The notes under the pieces were generated by a model that saw only the letters and a program-made list of their open reading frames with translations, made no database searches and was not told the DNA's origin. This document shows positions 8,639 to 16,807 of a stretch of 64,000 nt of DNA, piece after piece. How positions within the stretch are numbered: the first letter of the stretch is position 1; the number at the start of each line of letters is the position of its first letter. A program made the translations under genes and the position numbers. The stretch comes from Chitinophaga sp. Cy-1792 (GTDB taxonomy: Bacteria; Bacteroidota; Bacteroidia; Chitinophagales; Chitinophagaceae): assembly GCF_011752935.1 (NCBI RefSeq), contig NZ_VWWO01000002.1:1922001-1986000 (forward strand), given 5' to 3'.

Positions 8639-9511
8639 ATGCGTTTAGACGATGAACAAATGAGTGACAACGTCGAGAAGCGATCTGGCGGAGGTGCGCG
8701 CGGCGGAATTATCGGCGGCGGTATCGGCGCTGTTATCATTTTTGTTATTGCGCTATTCCTCAAACAGGACCCTCAGACGGTGATGCAGGCTGTACAACAG
8801 GTACAGGGTCCCGGTGGACAAGAAAGCTCCGAACAGCTTACCAAAGATAACGCCAGCCCTATGCAGGTATTTTCTGCTAAAGTACTGCATAGCACCGAAG
8901 AAGTATGGACAGATCAGTTCGACAAAATGGGAAAAACCTACTATAAACCTAAAATGGTGCTCTTCGATGGCGCTACCACTTCAGGATGTGGCGGCGCTGA
9001 ATCCGCCATGGGACCTTTCTACTGCCCGGCAGACAATAAAGTATACCTCGACGTTTCCTTTTTTACTGAACTGGAACAACGTTTCCGTGTGCAGGGCGAT
9101 TTCGCCAAGGCATATGTTATTGCCCATGAAGTAGGACACCATGTACAGAACCTGCTTGGCATCAGCAAGAAACTTCAGGCCCTCCGTGGCCGTGTAAGTG
9201 AAACCGAATACAATAAATATTCTGTGATGCTCGAACTGCAGGCCGACTTCTTTGCAGGCCTATGGGCTAACCATGCCGATAAAATGAAAAAGATCCTCGA
9301 ATCAGGTGATATCGAATCCGGACTGAACGCTGCCAGCGCCGTTGGCGACGATAAACTCCAGCAGGCTGCCACCGGTCGTATCGTACCGGATGCATTTACG
9401 CATGGTACTTCTGCTCAACGTATGTCGTGGTTCAAGAAAGGTTACGAAACCGGCGATATCAGCCAGGGCGATACCGGTATCGGTTTAGGTACTGCTGCCA
9501 ATGCGAATTAA
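8639..9511 (+). CDS. Neutral zinc metallopeptidase, YpfJ/KPN_02809 family
   Basis: 290 residues, anchored in the membrane by a Gly-rich segment and one helix (about 21-42, GGIIGGGIGAVIIFVIALFL) close to the N-terminus, with the catalytic part behind it. The zinc motif HEVGHH is at about 164-169, preceded by YVIAHE, and a second conserved block ELQADFFAGLWA follows near 198-209. A cysteine pair (SGCGGAESAMGPFYCP) precedes the active site, as in other members. The physiological substrate is unknown. The gene stands alone on the plus strand and ends in the terminator at 9530-9567. Confidence 0.9.
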   Translation: MRLDDEQMSDNVEKRSGGGARGGIIGGGIGAVIIFVIALFLKQDPQTVMQAVQQVQGPGGQESSEQLTKDNASPMQVFSAKVLHSTEEVWTDQFDKMGKTYYKPKMVLFDGATTSGCGGAESAMGPFYCPADNKVYLDVSFFTELEQRFRVQGDFAKAYVIAHEVGHHVQNLLGISKKLQALRGRVSETEYNKYSVMLELQADFFAGLWANHADKMKKILESGDIESGLNAASAVGDDKLQQAATGRIVPDAFTHGTSAQRMSWFKKGYETGDISQGDTGIGLGTAANAN

Positions 9512-9529
9512 TCATCTGCCTGATAAATA

Positions 9530-9567
9530 AAAAAAGCCATCTCTATTAAATAGAGATGGCTTTTTTT
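9530..9567. terminator. Bidirectional terminator between ypfJ-like gene and pncB
   Basis: A 10-bp stem (9536-9545 with 9551-9560), 5-nt loop, A-run before and T-run after, so it serves both convergent genes. Confidence 0.9.
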
Positions 9568-9581
9568 ATTTCCCTACAAGG

Positions 9582-10763
9582 CTATACGATCCCTAATATT
9601 TCCTTAGCCAGCGCGATCATGCGCGGATCGCCGGTATATTTCCCGCTTACATCACTGAGTTTAACCACTGGCGTCCATTCATGCGCATCTTCAGGATGGG
9701 CCTCATACATCTTAATAACAATATTCAATGGCTCCAGGCCTACATCATTAGTGAAGTTGGTGCCAATACCGAACGACATACCTATTCTTCCCCGGCAATA
9801 GGCCGCGATTTCTGCTACCTTTTCATAGTTGAGACCATCAGAGAAGATAATGGTTTTACTCATCGGATCAACGCCTTTGCTGAGGTAATGGGCAATGGTA
9901 TGGTCAGCAAAGAGCAGCGGGTCGCCGCTATCATGCCTGACGCCATCAAAGAGTTTGGCAAATTTCTTATCAAACTGTTCAAAGAATACAGCGCTGGTAT
10001 AGGTATCGGACAAGGCAATTCCCAGGTCGCCCCGGTAAACATTCACCCAGTGTTCCAATCCCAGCATGTTGGCCATTTTAAAACCATATTTGGCAGCATG
10101 GAACATAAACCACTCATGCGCATGGGTGCCCACAGGGATAATACCATTACGCATCGCCAGATGTACGTTGCTGGAGCCGATGAAGCAGCCCTGCCCGTAT
10201 TGCCGGAGTGTTTGTACCACCAGCTTATGTACTGCCAGGGAATGCCGCCGCCTGCTACCGAAATCAGCAATGGTGATATTCAGTTTGGCGTAGTTCTCTA
10301 TTTTTTCTTTTGTTATAGAGATGACTTCCTCGTCTGAAACCCTATGTTGACCCGTCTGCTCATAGAAGAGTTCACATATCAGCGACATCAGCGGCACTTC
10401 CCATAAGATAGTCCTGTACCAATAACCGTCTACAATCACTTCCAGCGCTTCCCCGTGTTGTGAAATATGCACTTCGTCTGGATTGTACCGGTAGCCCTGC
10501 AGGAAATCGAGATAGGTAGGGTCGAGGTAGGGGCAGGTATTAGCCAGGTATAGTTTTTCTTCCCTGGTAAGAAATAATTGCTCCATATCATTTACTGCCT
10601 GCCGGAGTACTTTATCAAAGCCGGGAGGAAATGAATGTTGTCCCCTGTTAATGAACTTATATCGTGCCCGGGCCTTGGGAAAGAGTTTCACCACGCAATG
10701 CTGCATGGTAAACTTGTAGAAGTCATTGTCCAGAAGGGAAGATATTTTCATGCCGTTGCTCAT
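9582..10763 (-). CDS. pncB: Nicotinate phosphoribosyltransferase
   Basis: 393 residues, the normal length for bacterial PncB. The enzyme joins nicotinate and PRPP, with ATP hydrolysis, to give nicotinate mononucleotide in the NAD salvage (Preiss-Handler) pathway. Visible family blocks are LLDNDFYKFTMQHCV near 11-25, FGSRRRHSLAVHK near 167-179 (phosphate-binding Arg/His region), GTHAHEWFMFHA, LSDTYTSAVFFEQF, VRHDSGDP and FSDGLNYEK. It lies 15 bp downstream of a K+-channel gene on the same strand and is probably translated from the same mRNA. Two starts are possible (MSNGMK); the first is kept. Confidence 0.95.
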   Translation of the reverse strand: MSNGMKISSLLDNDFYKFTMQHCVVKLFPKARARYKFINRGQHSFPPGFDKVLRQAVNDMEQLFLTREEKLYLANTCPYLDPTYLDFLQGYRYNPDEVHISQHGEALEVIVDGYWYRTILWEVPLMSLICELFYEQTGQHRVSDEEVISITKEKIENYAKLNITIADFGSRRRHSLAVHKLVVQTLRQYGQGCFIGSSNVHLAMRNGIIPVGTHAHEWFMFHAAKYGFKMANMLGLEHWVNVYRGDLGIALSDTYTSAVFFEQFDKKFAKLFDGVRHDSGDPLLFADHTIAHYLSKGVDPMSKTIIFSDGLNYEKVAEIAAYCRGRIGMSFGIGTNFTNDVGLEPLNIVIKMYEAHPEDAHEWTPVVKLSDVSGKYTGDPRMIALAKEILGIV

Positions 10764-10778
10764 GTATCGGTTATATTT

Positions 10779-11609
10779 TTATAGATGATGTCCGCAGTAT
10801 TTGCAGAAGGTAGCATCTTCATCAAAAGTATCTTTATGACATTCAGGGCAGGTGCGAACAGTTACACTGGCGCCGGCACGCATCCTTGTCATCTCCGCCG
10901 TAACAATACCTGTAGGTACGGCAATGATGGCGTAACCCATAATCATGATGACAGCTGAAAACGCCTGTCCCAGCGGCGTGATAGGGGCTATGTCTCCATA
11001 ACCTACGGTGGTAAGTGTTACCACCGCCCAGTAAATACTTACAGGGATACTGGTAAAACCAGAGTTATGCCCTGATTCGATTACATACATAATAGATCCA
11101 AGTACTATTGTCAGCAAGAGAATAAAGAAGAAAAACACCGCTATCTTCCTCCTGCTGCGCTGTAGTGCCAGCGTGAGCTGCTGGCCTTCATGCAGAAAGG
11201 GCACCAGCTTGAATATACGAAAAATACGAAGCATGCGAAGTATGCGTATGCTGATCAGGAAATGTGCGCCACCCAGTAAAAAATCAAGGTAGGTAGGTAC
11301 CACACATAAGAGATCAATAATGCCGTAAAAGCTACGCATGTATTTTTCCGGTTTGGGCGAACACCAGACCCGGAGCACATATTCTATCGTAAATAATATG
11401 GTGAAAACCCATTCCAGGGTATGGAACAGCTGATAATACTTCAATTCCAGCTGTTGCACACTTTCCATCATTATTACGGCAACACTGGTGAGTATCGCCA
11501 ATAATAACATGGTATCGAAAATGCGTCCGGCAGGGGTATCTGCCATAAAAATTACCCGGTAAAATCGCTTCTTTAGCCCAGTCATGGGTTTTACTGCTTG
11601 GTTAGTCAT
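10779..11609 (-). CDS. Voltage-gated-type potassium channel with C-terminal zinc ribbon
   Basis: 276 residues. Six hydrophobic segments with an S4-like arginine helix (RILRMLRIFRIFKL, about 123-136) and the selectivity filter TVGYGD near 198-203 place it with KvAP-like ion transporters. After the last helix the tail carries CPECHKD and CKYCGHHL, a four-cysteine zinc-ribbon-like knuckle at the very C-terminus. The pairing is known in some bacterial channels but its role is not. The gene is 15 bp upstream of pncB. Confidence 0.88.
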   Translation of the reverse strand: MTNQAVKPMTGLKKRFYRVIFMADTPAGRIFDTMLLLAILTSVAVIMMESVQQLELKYYQLFHTLEWVFTILFTIEYVLRVWCSPKPEKYMRSFYGIIDLLCVVPTYLDFLLGGAHFLISIRILRMLRIFRIFKLVPFLHEGQQLTLALQRSRRKIAVFFFFILLLTIVLGSIMYVIESGHNSGFTSIPVSIYWAVVTLTTVGYGDIAPITPLGQAFSAVIMIMGYAIIAVPTGIVTAEMTRMRAGASVTVRTCPECHKDTFDEDATFCKYCGHHL

Positions 11610-11729
11610 CCTCCTGATTTCTTAAATTGAAACAAATGCTATATAATATATGTTTAAATTGCGTTATAATAGACGTTACCTCTAAAAGAATTCTTATTTT
11701 AATAGAACCGATATTCTTGATTAAACCCA

Positions 11730-12191
11730 ATGATTACAATGAGTGAACCTGAAATGGCCGATATACTGCGCTCAGCAGTTAGTCGACATATTACGCGCGC
11801 GCACACAGCCTACCGGCTTAAATTGCTTTCTCTTTTTATGGAAAAAGGAGTTGACCTCACCCCAGACATGTATTTTATTCTCCGCCATTTATGGAGCGAA
11901 CAGGATGGCTGCCGGCAACAGGAACTTGCAGACAAGACTGACAAGGATAAGGCCAGTTTAACCAAACTGGTAGATAACCTTGAAAAACGTGGGCTGGTTA
12001 CCAGGACCGCCGACGATGAAGACCGCCGTAGTAAACGTGTCTGGCTAACAGATACCGGCCACCGGCTCAAGGAAAAAGTATATCCGTTGGCGTTATCTGT
12101 TGTAGCGCAGGCAGAAAGAGGTGTGCCTCCCGAAGATATTATTAAAGTTAAATCCACACTGGAAGTTTTATGCCGGAATTTAAGAAGATGA
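11730..12191 (+). CDS. MarR-family transcriptional regulator
   Basis: 153 residues. A winged helix-turn-helix of MarR type: QQELADKTDKDKASLTKLVDNLEKRGLVTRTADDEDRRSKRVWLTDTG, given here by its start and end at about 60-108, with the wing residues DDEDRRSK. Flanking helices would form the dimer interface. MarR proteins usually repress a neighbouring gene and leave DNA when a small phenolic or oxidising ligand binds. The following DinB-MBL-PAP2 genes are collinear, so this regulator may control its own run. A near-promoter element TATTCTTG lies just upstream. Confidence 0.88.
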   Translation: MITMSEPEMADILRSAVSRHITRAHTAYRLKLLSLFMEKGVDLTPDMYFILRHLWSEQDGCRQQELADKTDKDKASLTKLVDNLEKRGLVTRTADDEDRRSKRVWLTDTGHRLKEKVYPLALSVVAQAERGVPPEDIIKVKSTLEVLCRNLRR

Positions 12192-12269
12192 TTGAATAAC
12201 TTATAGCGAATGACCAGCTAACAGCAGTTTATTTATTCTTCGTATTTTACAGGTCTTAAACCCTGGATC

Positions 12270-12716
12270 ATGCTACAGAAAATTTTACCGCCACTCTTCA
12301 ATAAAGAACTGCTGGCACTGGCAGAAGAAATTAAACTTTATAGTTCGGACGAGCTGATCTGGAAAGTGCCGGATGGTATTAAGAATTCCGGCGGAAACCT
12401 CTGCCTCCATATCTGCGGGAACATCCGGCATTTCATTGGTGCACAGCTGGGTAATACCGGCTATGTACGCGACAGGGACTACGAGTTCAGCGCTAAGAAT
12501 TTGTCCAGAGATACCCTCCTGGCGGATATTCAGGATGCAACCAATGTTATCTGGACCGTGTTCCCGACCTTAACCGACGAATTCCTGCTAACGGTTTATG
12601 CCGATAATCCCATTAAAGATCCCGGATTAACTTATGGCGGATTTTTGACATATATTTACGGACATCTCCGGTACCATCTCGGACAGATCAATTACCATCG
12701 CAGGCTAACACACTAA
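12270..12716 (+). CDS. DinB-like (DUF1572-type) protein
   Basis: 148 residues, mainly helical. It matches the DinB-like four-helix fold: an N-terminal helix with FNKELLALAEEI, then NLCLHICGNIRHFIGAQLG near 50-68 and the C-terminal YGHLRYHLGQINYHRR near 130-145. The three histidines expected for a metal site are present (HICGNIRH region and GHLRYHLGQ). Members include thiol-S-transferases using bacillithiol or mycothiol, but most are of unknown function. It follows the MarR gene by 78 bp and the MBL gene starts 3 bp after its stop. Confidence 0.75.
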   Translation: MLQKILPPLFNKELLALAEEIKLYSSDELIWKVPDGIKNSGGNLCLHICGNIRHFIGAQLGNTGYVRDRDYEFSAKNLSRDTLLADIQDATNVIWTVFPTLTDEFLLTVYADNPIKDPGLTYGGFLTYIYGHLRYHLGQINYHRRLTH

Positions 12717-12719
12717 CTC

Positions 12720-13709
12720 TTGGAGACATCATCACATTTCAACGGCAAACAGTTTGTCAATACGTTGCCTACAATGGTAGGAAGCGATAACATGACGCAT
12801 ACGCTCTGGCGCTTCATGACGGAAAAAGGCCAGCGAATTCCGCCTAAGCCACTGGGCCCTTTTACAATAAGTCCAAAAGCGCTGTCGCCGATACCTTCCC
12901 GGGAACTGCAATATACCTGGCTGGGACATTCCAGCTACCTGCTGGAAATGGAAGGCATCAGGATTCTGGTAGATCCGGTATTTACCCATAGGGCATCACC
13001 ATTTAGCTGGATGGGGCCTGTACGTTTTTTTAAATCTCCCGTTAGCAAGGAAGAGCTGCCGCCACTGACGGCAGTAGTGCTTACACATAACCACTGGGAC
13101 CATCTGGACAGGCATATGATGAAATACCTGGGGCCCCGTGTTCCCCGGTTTATTTGTCCGCTGGGGGTAGATAAACACCTGAAAGCCTGGGGGATCCCCG
13201 AAGAAAAAATCACTGTGCTCGACTGGGGCGGCGTAACCAACCTGGCAGATGGCATCACCCTCACGTCTACGCCTGCACGACATTTCTCCGGCCGCTGGCT
13301 GAGAAGGGACCGTACCCTCTGGACATCCTACGTACTTAAAGGAAACAGGTATAACGTCTTTATCGGAGGCGACTCCGGCTTTTTTCCCGGCTTTGCCGAT
13401 ATTGGCAATACCTATGGTCCTTTTGACCTGACTATTCTTGAAATAGGAGCTTATGACGCCGCATGGCCGGATATTCATATGGGCCCTGCCAAAGCCATTG
13501 AAGCACACCAGGCACTGAAAGGCCGTATTATGTTGCCCGTCCACTGGGGCACCTTCAACCTGGCATTGCATCCCTGGGATGAGCCGGCAGAGCGTATTCT
13601 GCCACTGGCAAAAGAACATAACGTTACCTTATGGATGCCGGAGCCGGGAGCCACCGCTACCTTGCCCGACAAAGAAACCATCAGCTACTGGTGGCGTAAA
13701 TATCAATAA
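12720..13709 (+). CDS. MBL-fold hydrolase of the NAPE-PLD / UlaG-like type
   Basis: 329 residues. Metallo-beta-lactamase fold with the metal motif THNHWDHLD at about 120-128, an upstream YTWLGHSSYLLEMEGIRILVDPVF block, GGDSGFFPGF near 219-228 and LPVHWGTF near 277-284. The overall pattern and the N-terminal HFNGKQFVNT match bacterial relatives of N-acyl-phosphatidylethanolamine phospholipase D, which cut membrane phospholipids to phosphatidic acid. A TTG start is used; the first in-frame ATG (12774) would remove the conserved N-terminal block. It lies directly upstream (15 bp) of a PAP2 phosphatase gene. Confidence 0.83.
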   Translation: METSSHFNGKQFVNTLPTMVGSDNMTHTLWRFMTEKGQRIPPKPLGPFTISPKALSPIPSRELQYTWLGHSSYLLEMEGIRILVDPVFTHRASPFSWMGPVRFFKSPVSKEELPPLTAVVLTHNHWDHLDRHMMKYLGPRVPRFICPLGVDKHLKAWGIPEEKITVLDWGGVTNLADGITLTSTPARHFSGRWLRRDRTLWTSYVLKGNRYNVFIGGDSGFFPGFADIGNTYGPFDLTILEIGAYDAAWPDIHMGPAKAIEAHQALKGRIMLPVHWGTFNLALHPWDEPAERILPLAKEHNVTLWMPEPGATATLPDKETISYWWRKYQ

Positions 13710-13724
13710 TTTAAAGAGAGGCAT

Positions 13725-14396
13725 ATGACGCGCATCAAAGAGGTGTTGAAGGAACTCAGGCTGTTGCTTTGGCTGTTTATCCCTGTATTCACAGCCATGT
13801 TGCTGATTAAGATACTTTATAGCAGAGAGGACATTTATTTTTATATCAATAGCCTGCATACACCGGCCGGCGACTGGTTCTTTCCGAAGATTACCGAGCT
13901 GGGTAGTACCGGCGCTGCCGTGGCGCTGGTGGCCATCCTGTTTTTCATCAACAAGCGCCAGAGTTTCGTGATGGCTACCGCATACCTGTTTACGGCAGTG
14001 GTGAATTTTGCGTTTAAATTTATCGTGGCTTTTCCGAGGCCGCATCGTTATTTCGAACAGCAACTGCGTGCAGGTACCAAGGATCCGCGACTCCATAACA
14101 TTTACTATGTGCCGGGAATAGATGTGCTGGATAATTTCCGGAGCTTTCCGTCGGGACATACCGTTTGTGCGTTTACAGCGGCTACCGTATTGTCTTACTA
14201 CTGCCGGAATAAAACCTGGACCATACTATTTTTCGTATTGGCGGCGCTGACAGGTTATTCCAGGATGTATATGAGTCAGCATTTCTTTGAGGATGTTACT
14301 GCCGGCTCCTTTACAGGCATATTCTTATCTATCTGCTGGCTGGCGTTGGTGCATGACCGTGGGTTTGGGGCAGGAACGGGTCATTTAAGGCCATAG
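13725..14396 (+). CDS. PAP2-family integral membrane phosphatase
   Basis: 223 residues with five to six hydrophobic helices. The three PAP2 motifs are intact: KFIVAFPRP (about 100-108), PSGH (about 142-145) and SRMYMSQHFFED (about 181-192), with the catalytic His in the last two. Family members dephosphorylate phosphatidic acid, undecaprenyl pyrophosphate or similar lipid phosphates on the periplasmic side. Its place immediately after an NAPE-PLD-like hydrolase suggests a lipid phosphate substrate. Its end overlaps the convergent gene by 12 bp. Confidence 0.88.
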   Translation: MTRIKEVLKELRLLLWLFIPVFTAMLLIKILYSREDIYFYINSLHTPAGDWFFPKITELGSTGAAVALVAILFFINKRQSFVMATAYLFTAVVNFAFKFIVAFPRPHRYFEQQLRAGTKDPRLHNIYYVPGIDVLDNFRSFPSGHTVCAFTAATVLSYYCRNKTWTILFFVLAALTGYSRMYMSQHFFEDVTAGSFTGIFLSICWLALVHDRGFGAGTGHLRP

Positions 14397-14918
14397 CTCG
14401 CCGCCAAGGCGGTCCTGCTTGTGCATGTCTCCCATGAAGTCGGTATTCAGTCTGCGCCATGCCTCATCATACATTTCTGCGGGAGAAGGGTATTTCCGGT
14501 TTTTAGGATGGTACCAGGAGGGCTGGGTAGTATACCTGGCCCAGAGGATTTCATAGCCGATATAGATTTTATATTTCCCTTCCTGTACATCGTCTGCATG
14601 TCCGAGTTTGCGTTCTTCACCCGGCGCCAGGTTGGTAATGAGCCTGGTATCGCGGCTGGTACCCATATCGGTTCTGATGATCTGGCTGATGGCTACGGTC
14701 ATCCATCTGCAGTCTGAATTATTACGGACACTACGTAAGTACCTGGATGCATTGAACATGTTATCACCTGCTCCAACAATTCTAGCTTCGTGTATGGCGT
14801 CTTCTCCTTCAAATGGCAGGAAACGCTTGTCTGTGCGGCTCAGCTTACGCAGCGCCTGGATTCTGTAGAGGAGGTAAAATGCAAGACAAGCGGCAAGAAA
14901 AATAAATGGTCCGTACAT
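14385..14918 (-). CDS. Hypothetical protein with one N-terminal membrane helix
   Basis: 177 residues; not recognised. An N-terminal hydrophobic helix (about 2-19, YGPFIFLAACLAFYLLY) is followed by a basic stretch and a soluble domain containing ITNLAPGEERKLGHADDVQEG and many charged residues. It probably has an N-in membrane anchor with a cytoplasmic or periplasmic body. The gene reads toward the PAP2 gene and no partner is obvious. A coding call is supported by length, a plausible anchor and the lack of a competing frame. Confidence 0.6.
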   Translation of the reverse strand: MYGPFIFLAACLAFYLLYRIQALRKLSRTDKRFLPFEGEDAIHEARIVGAGDNMFNASRYLRSVRNNSDCRWMTVAISQIIRTDMGTSRDTRLITNLAPGEERKLGHADDVQEGKYKIYIGYEILWARYTTQPSWYHPKNRKYPSPAEMYDEAWRRLNTDFMGDMHKQDRLGGELWP

Positions 14919-15119
14919 ATTCCTTTGAGATTTTTATAAGGACAGCAGTTCAATAAATGAATGGTTCGGATTGCTACCTTTGGTGGTTTACGGGTATCCA
15001 ATAAATATATCTCAATTTTATGGTGCATTCCTTTATTAGATGTTAACAAAACCGGATTTATCTAATATGCGATTTGAAAAATCTCTAATTAACCAGCTGT
15101 TTACAAAATTATCCAACTG

Positions 15120-15150
15120 GTTGTGTGATATTTGTTGAATGCTAATTTTT
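15120..15150 (+). promoter_or_regulatory. Bacteroidota-type promoter in a gene-free gap
   Basis: GTTG at 15120-15123, a 19-nt spacer, then TAATTTTT at 15143-15150 (one mismatch to TAnnTTTG). The start would be near 15157, with no coding frame downstream. Confidence 0.4.
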
Positions 15151-15156
15151 CGAAAA

Positions 15157-15375
15157 GGTGTTCATGACCTTCGTTTTACTTTAGGGTGATTTAATAATCA
15201 GAAGAGTGGAAATGTGAAACCCCTTTATAAACCAGGCAACGGAACCCCTTATACTGCCCCGTCTAAAAGCCACTGCGCTTTTGAATTAATGATAAAGTAG
15301 TTGTTTTTTGGTTTATGCGGCATGGCTGAATGTGAGATTGCTCACAATCCAAGCAGAAGGCTATGCATTTTTTTA
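15157..15375 (+). ncRNA. Possible small RNA in the 14919-15380 gap
   Basis: The 462-bp gap between two convergently irrelevant genes (both minus strand) holds no credible reading frame. From the promoter at 15120-15150 a plus-strand transcript would contain three local hairpins: AAGGT/ACCTT near 15155-15172, AAAAGC/GCTTTT at 15265-15282 and TGTGAG/CTCACA at 15331-15346. It would end in a T-run at 15368-15374. Two near-copies of ACCCCTTTATA lie at about 15219 and 15244. I do not recognise a known RNA family. The 5' part of the gap (14919-15119) shows nothing clear. Confidence 0.25.
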
Positions 15376-15380
15376 TATTC

Positions 15381-16211
15381 TCAGAAACTCGTCAGAGAAA
15401 GACTTAAACCGGTGCTTTTCCATTGTGCATCATAAAATGGCATCACTACCACGCCTTGCTTTGCAGGAAATAATTTACGCTGTATAAAAGGATAGATCCA
15501 ATAAGCTGCCTTTGTTCCTAATATTCCAATTCCTGCTCCTGCCACCACATCACTTAACCAATGCCTGTTATTATACATTCGCAGTGCACCCGTTGCCGTT
15601 GCAGCGATATATCCGCCTACACCATACCAGGGAGATACATCTTTGTACTCCTGACGGAGGAATTCAGCAGCCGCAAAGGCCGTAGCGGTATGGCCGCTGG
15701 GAAAACTCAGGTTATTGCTGCCGTCCGGTCTTTCTTCATGTGTCTGTGTTTTCAGGACCTGTACCGTACTGCCGGTAATCAATGCAGAGATACCCAGGAT
15801 AATGGTTCTGTCGCGCAGGTTATGCTTTCCATGTATACCCGCAGCATTCAGTATATACACTGCTGCCACCGGAGAATACTGTAAAAAGTTATCGACGCCA
15901 GTATTAAAATGTGGATGATCTTCAATTATCTCCGCCTTGGTACTATGATTCAGGTTTAAGAGTGAGTGATTGTTCAGGGCGATGAACCCATAGCCAATCA
16001 TGGCCGCCGGTACCAATATGCCAGTCAGGGAAGTTTGAAAAGATGGCAGGTTGGTGGCTGCGACCTTTATTTTTGGTACAGTAAGAGAAATGGTATCTGC
16101 TGATTTTACAGCTCCGGTATCTGTTACCTGCCTTAGCGAATCTGTTGTCTGCGCCACTGCCAGGTGCATACAGGCCAGGGAAAGACCTGTTATTATTATC
16201 GATTTCTTCAT
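15381..16211 (-). CDS. Periplasmic PAP2-family phosphatase
   Basis: About 276 residues with a signal peptide (MKKSIIITGLSLACMHLAVAQ). The PAP2 core lies in the C-terminal half: KTQTHEERPDG near 160-170, SFPSGHTATAFAAAEF near 174-189 and NNRHWLSDVVAGAGIG near 218-233, with catalytic His residues in the last two. Unlike the PAP2 gene at 13.7 kb it has few helices, as do Bacteroidota periplasmic or lipid-A/undecaprenyl phosphatases. A longer reading frame starts at 16229, but a -7 element at 16231-16238 puts transcription start near 16224, so ATG 16211 is chosen. Confidence 0.88.
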   Translation of the reverse strand: MKKSIIITGLSLACMHLAVAQTTDSLRQVTDTGAVKSADTISLTVPKIKVAATNLPSFQTSLTGILVPAAMIGYGFIALNNHSLLNLNHSTKAEIIEDHPHFNTGVDNFLQYSPVAAVYILNAAGIHGKHNLRDRTIILGISALITGSTVQVLKTQTHEERPDGSNNLSFPSGHTATAFAAAEFLRQEYKDVSPWYGVGGYIAATATGALRMYNNRHWLSDVVAGAGIGILGTKAAYWIYPFIQRKLFPAKQGVVVMPFYDAQWKSTGLSLSLTSF

Positions 16212-16230
16212 GCAACGCTCCTTGTTCATT

Positions 16231-16238
16231 CAAAACTA
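16231..16238 (-). promoter_or_regulatory. -7 element for the periplasmic PAP2 gene
   Basis: TAGTTTTG on the minus strand matches TAnnTTTG exactly. No good -33 TTG is seen. The distance to ATG 16211 leaves a short leader. Confidence 0.4.
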
Positions 16239-16264
16239 AAGGGCAATTCTGGAGAAATTCTGTA

Positions 16265-16771
16265 CTAAGCCTCCTGGTTCGTATCTACCTGGTCTACGGT
16301 GCGCTGGGTAAATTTATTATGAAAAAGAAAGGTAATCACCAATCCCAGCAGACAACCAGCAACTACTGAGCTAACACGCCCAATAGCGGTATCCCAGACA
16401 TGCAACCCCGCTTCGTGGGTCATGACGATAATAGCTGCTGCCAATGCAGTTCGTGTAGCCGCTTCCAGTTTTAACAAATTACAGAGCACAACTGTTATTA
16501 AGCAGGCAATGCTCATCATCAGCATTTGATTAGGATGAATGGCTATGAGCAGGAACCCGGACAAAGCGCCTATCAGATTGGCTTTTATACGTGTAACCGC
16601 AAGCGTTACTGCATCAGAACCATCTGGAGATAATACCAGCATCACGGAAATTAGTACCCATACTATATCTTTGTAGCCGATTAGCCAGGAAAGTATGCTT
16701 ACGATCACCACACCAGTGACACATTTAGCGGAATAGATGCTTACTCTTTTTATTCTTTCTTTATCAGGCAT
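16265..16771 (-). CDS. FUSC-family (aromatic acid exporter-like) membrane protein
   Basis: 168 residues with about five closely spaced helices (VTGVVIVSILSWLIGY, IVWVLISVMLVLSPDG, IGALSGFLLIAI and others). The FUSC signature of small half-length members is visible: an N-terminal KRVSIYSAKCVTG helix, DGSDAVTLAVTRIKANLIGALSG and a C-terminal GRVSSVVAGCLLGLVITFLFH. FUSC proteins are linked to export of aromatic acids or to polyamine/phenolic tolerance, but this short form has no assigned substrate. It is divergent from the PCMD lipoprotein gene, with 36 bp between starts. Confidence 0.72.
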   Translation of the reverse strand: MPDKERIKRVSIYSAKCVTGVVIVSILSWLIGYKDIVWVLISVMLVLSPDGSDAVTLAVTRIKANLIGALSGFLLIAIHPNQMLMMSIACLITVVLCNLLKLEAATRTALAAAIIVMTHEAGLHVWDTAIGRVSSVVAGCLLGLVITFLFHNKFTQRTVDQVDTNQEA

Positions 16772-16807
16772 GGCGCAATGTTAATATTTTTTTGATTAAT
16801 AATAGAT

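Noticed and set aside
14840..15049. 69-codon minus frame upstream of the 14385-14918 gene
   Set aside because: It overlaps the N-terminus of that gene in another frame, has no promoter and no protein-like pattern.
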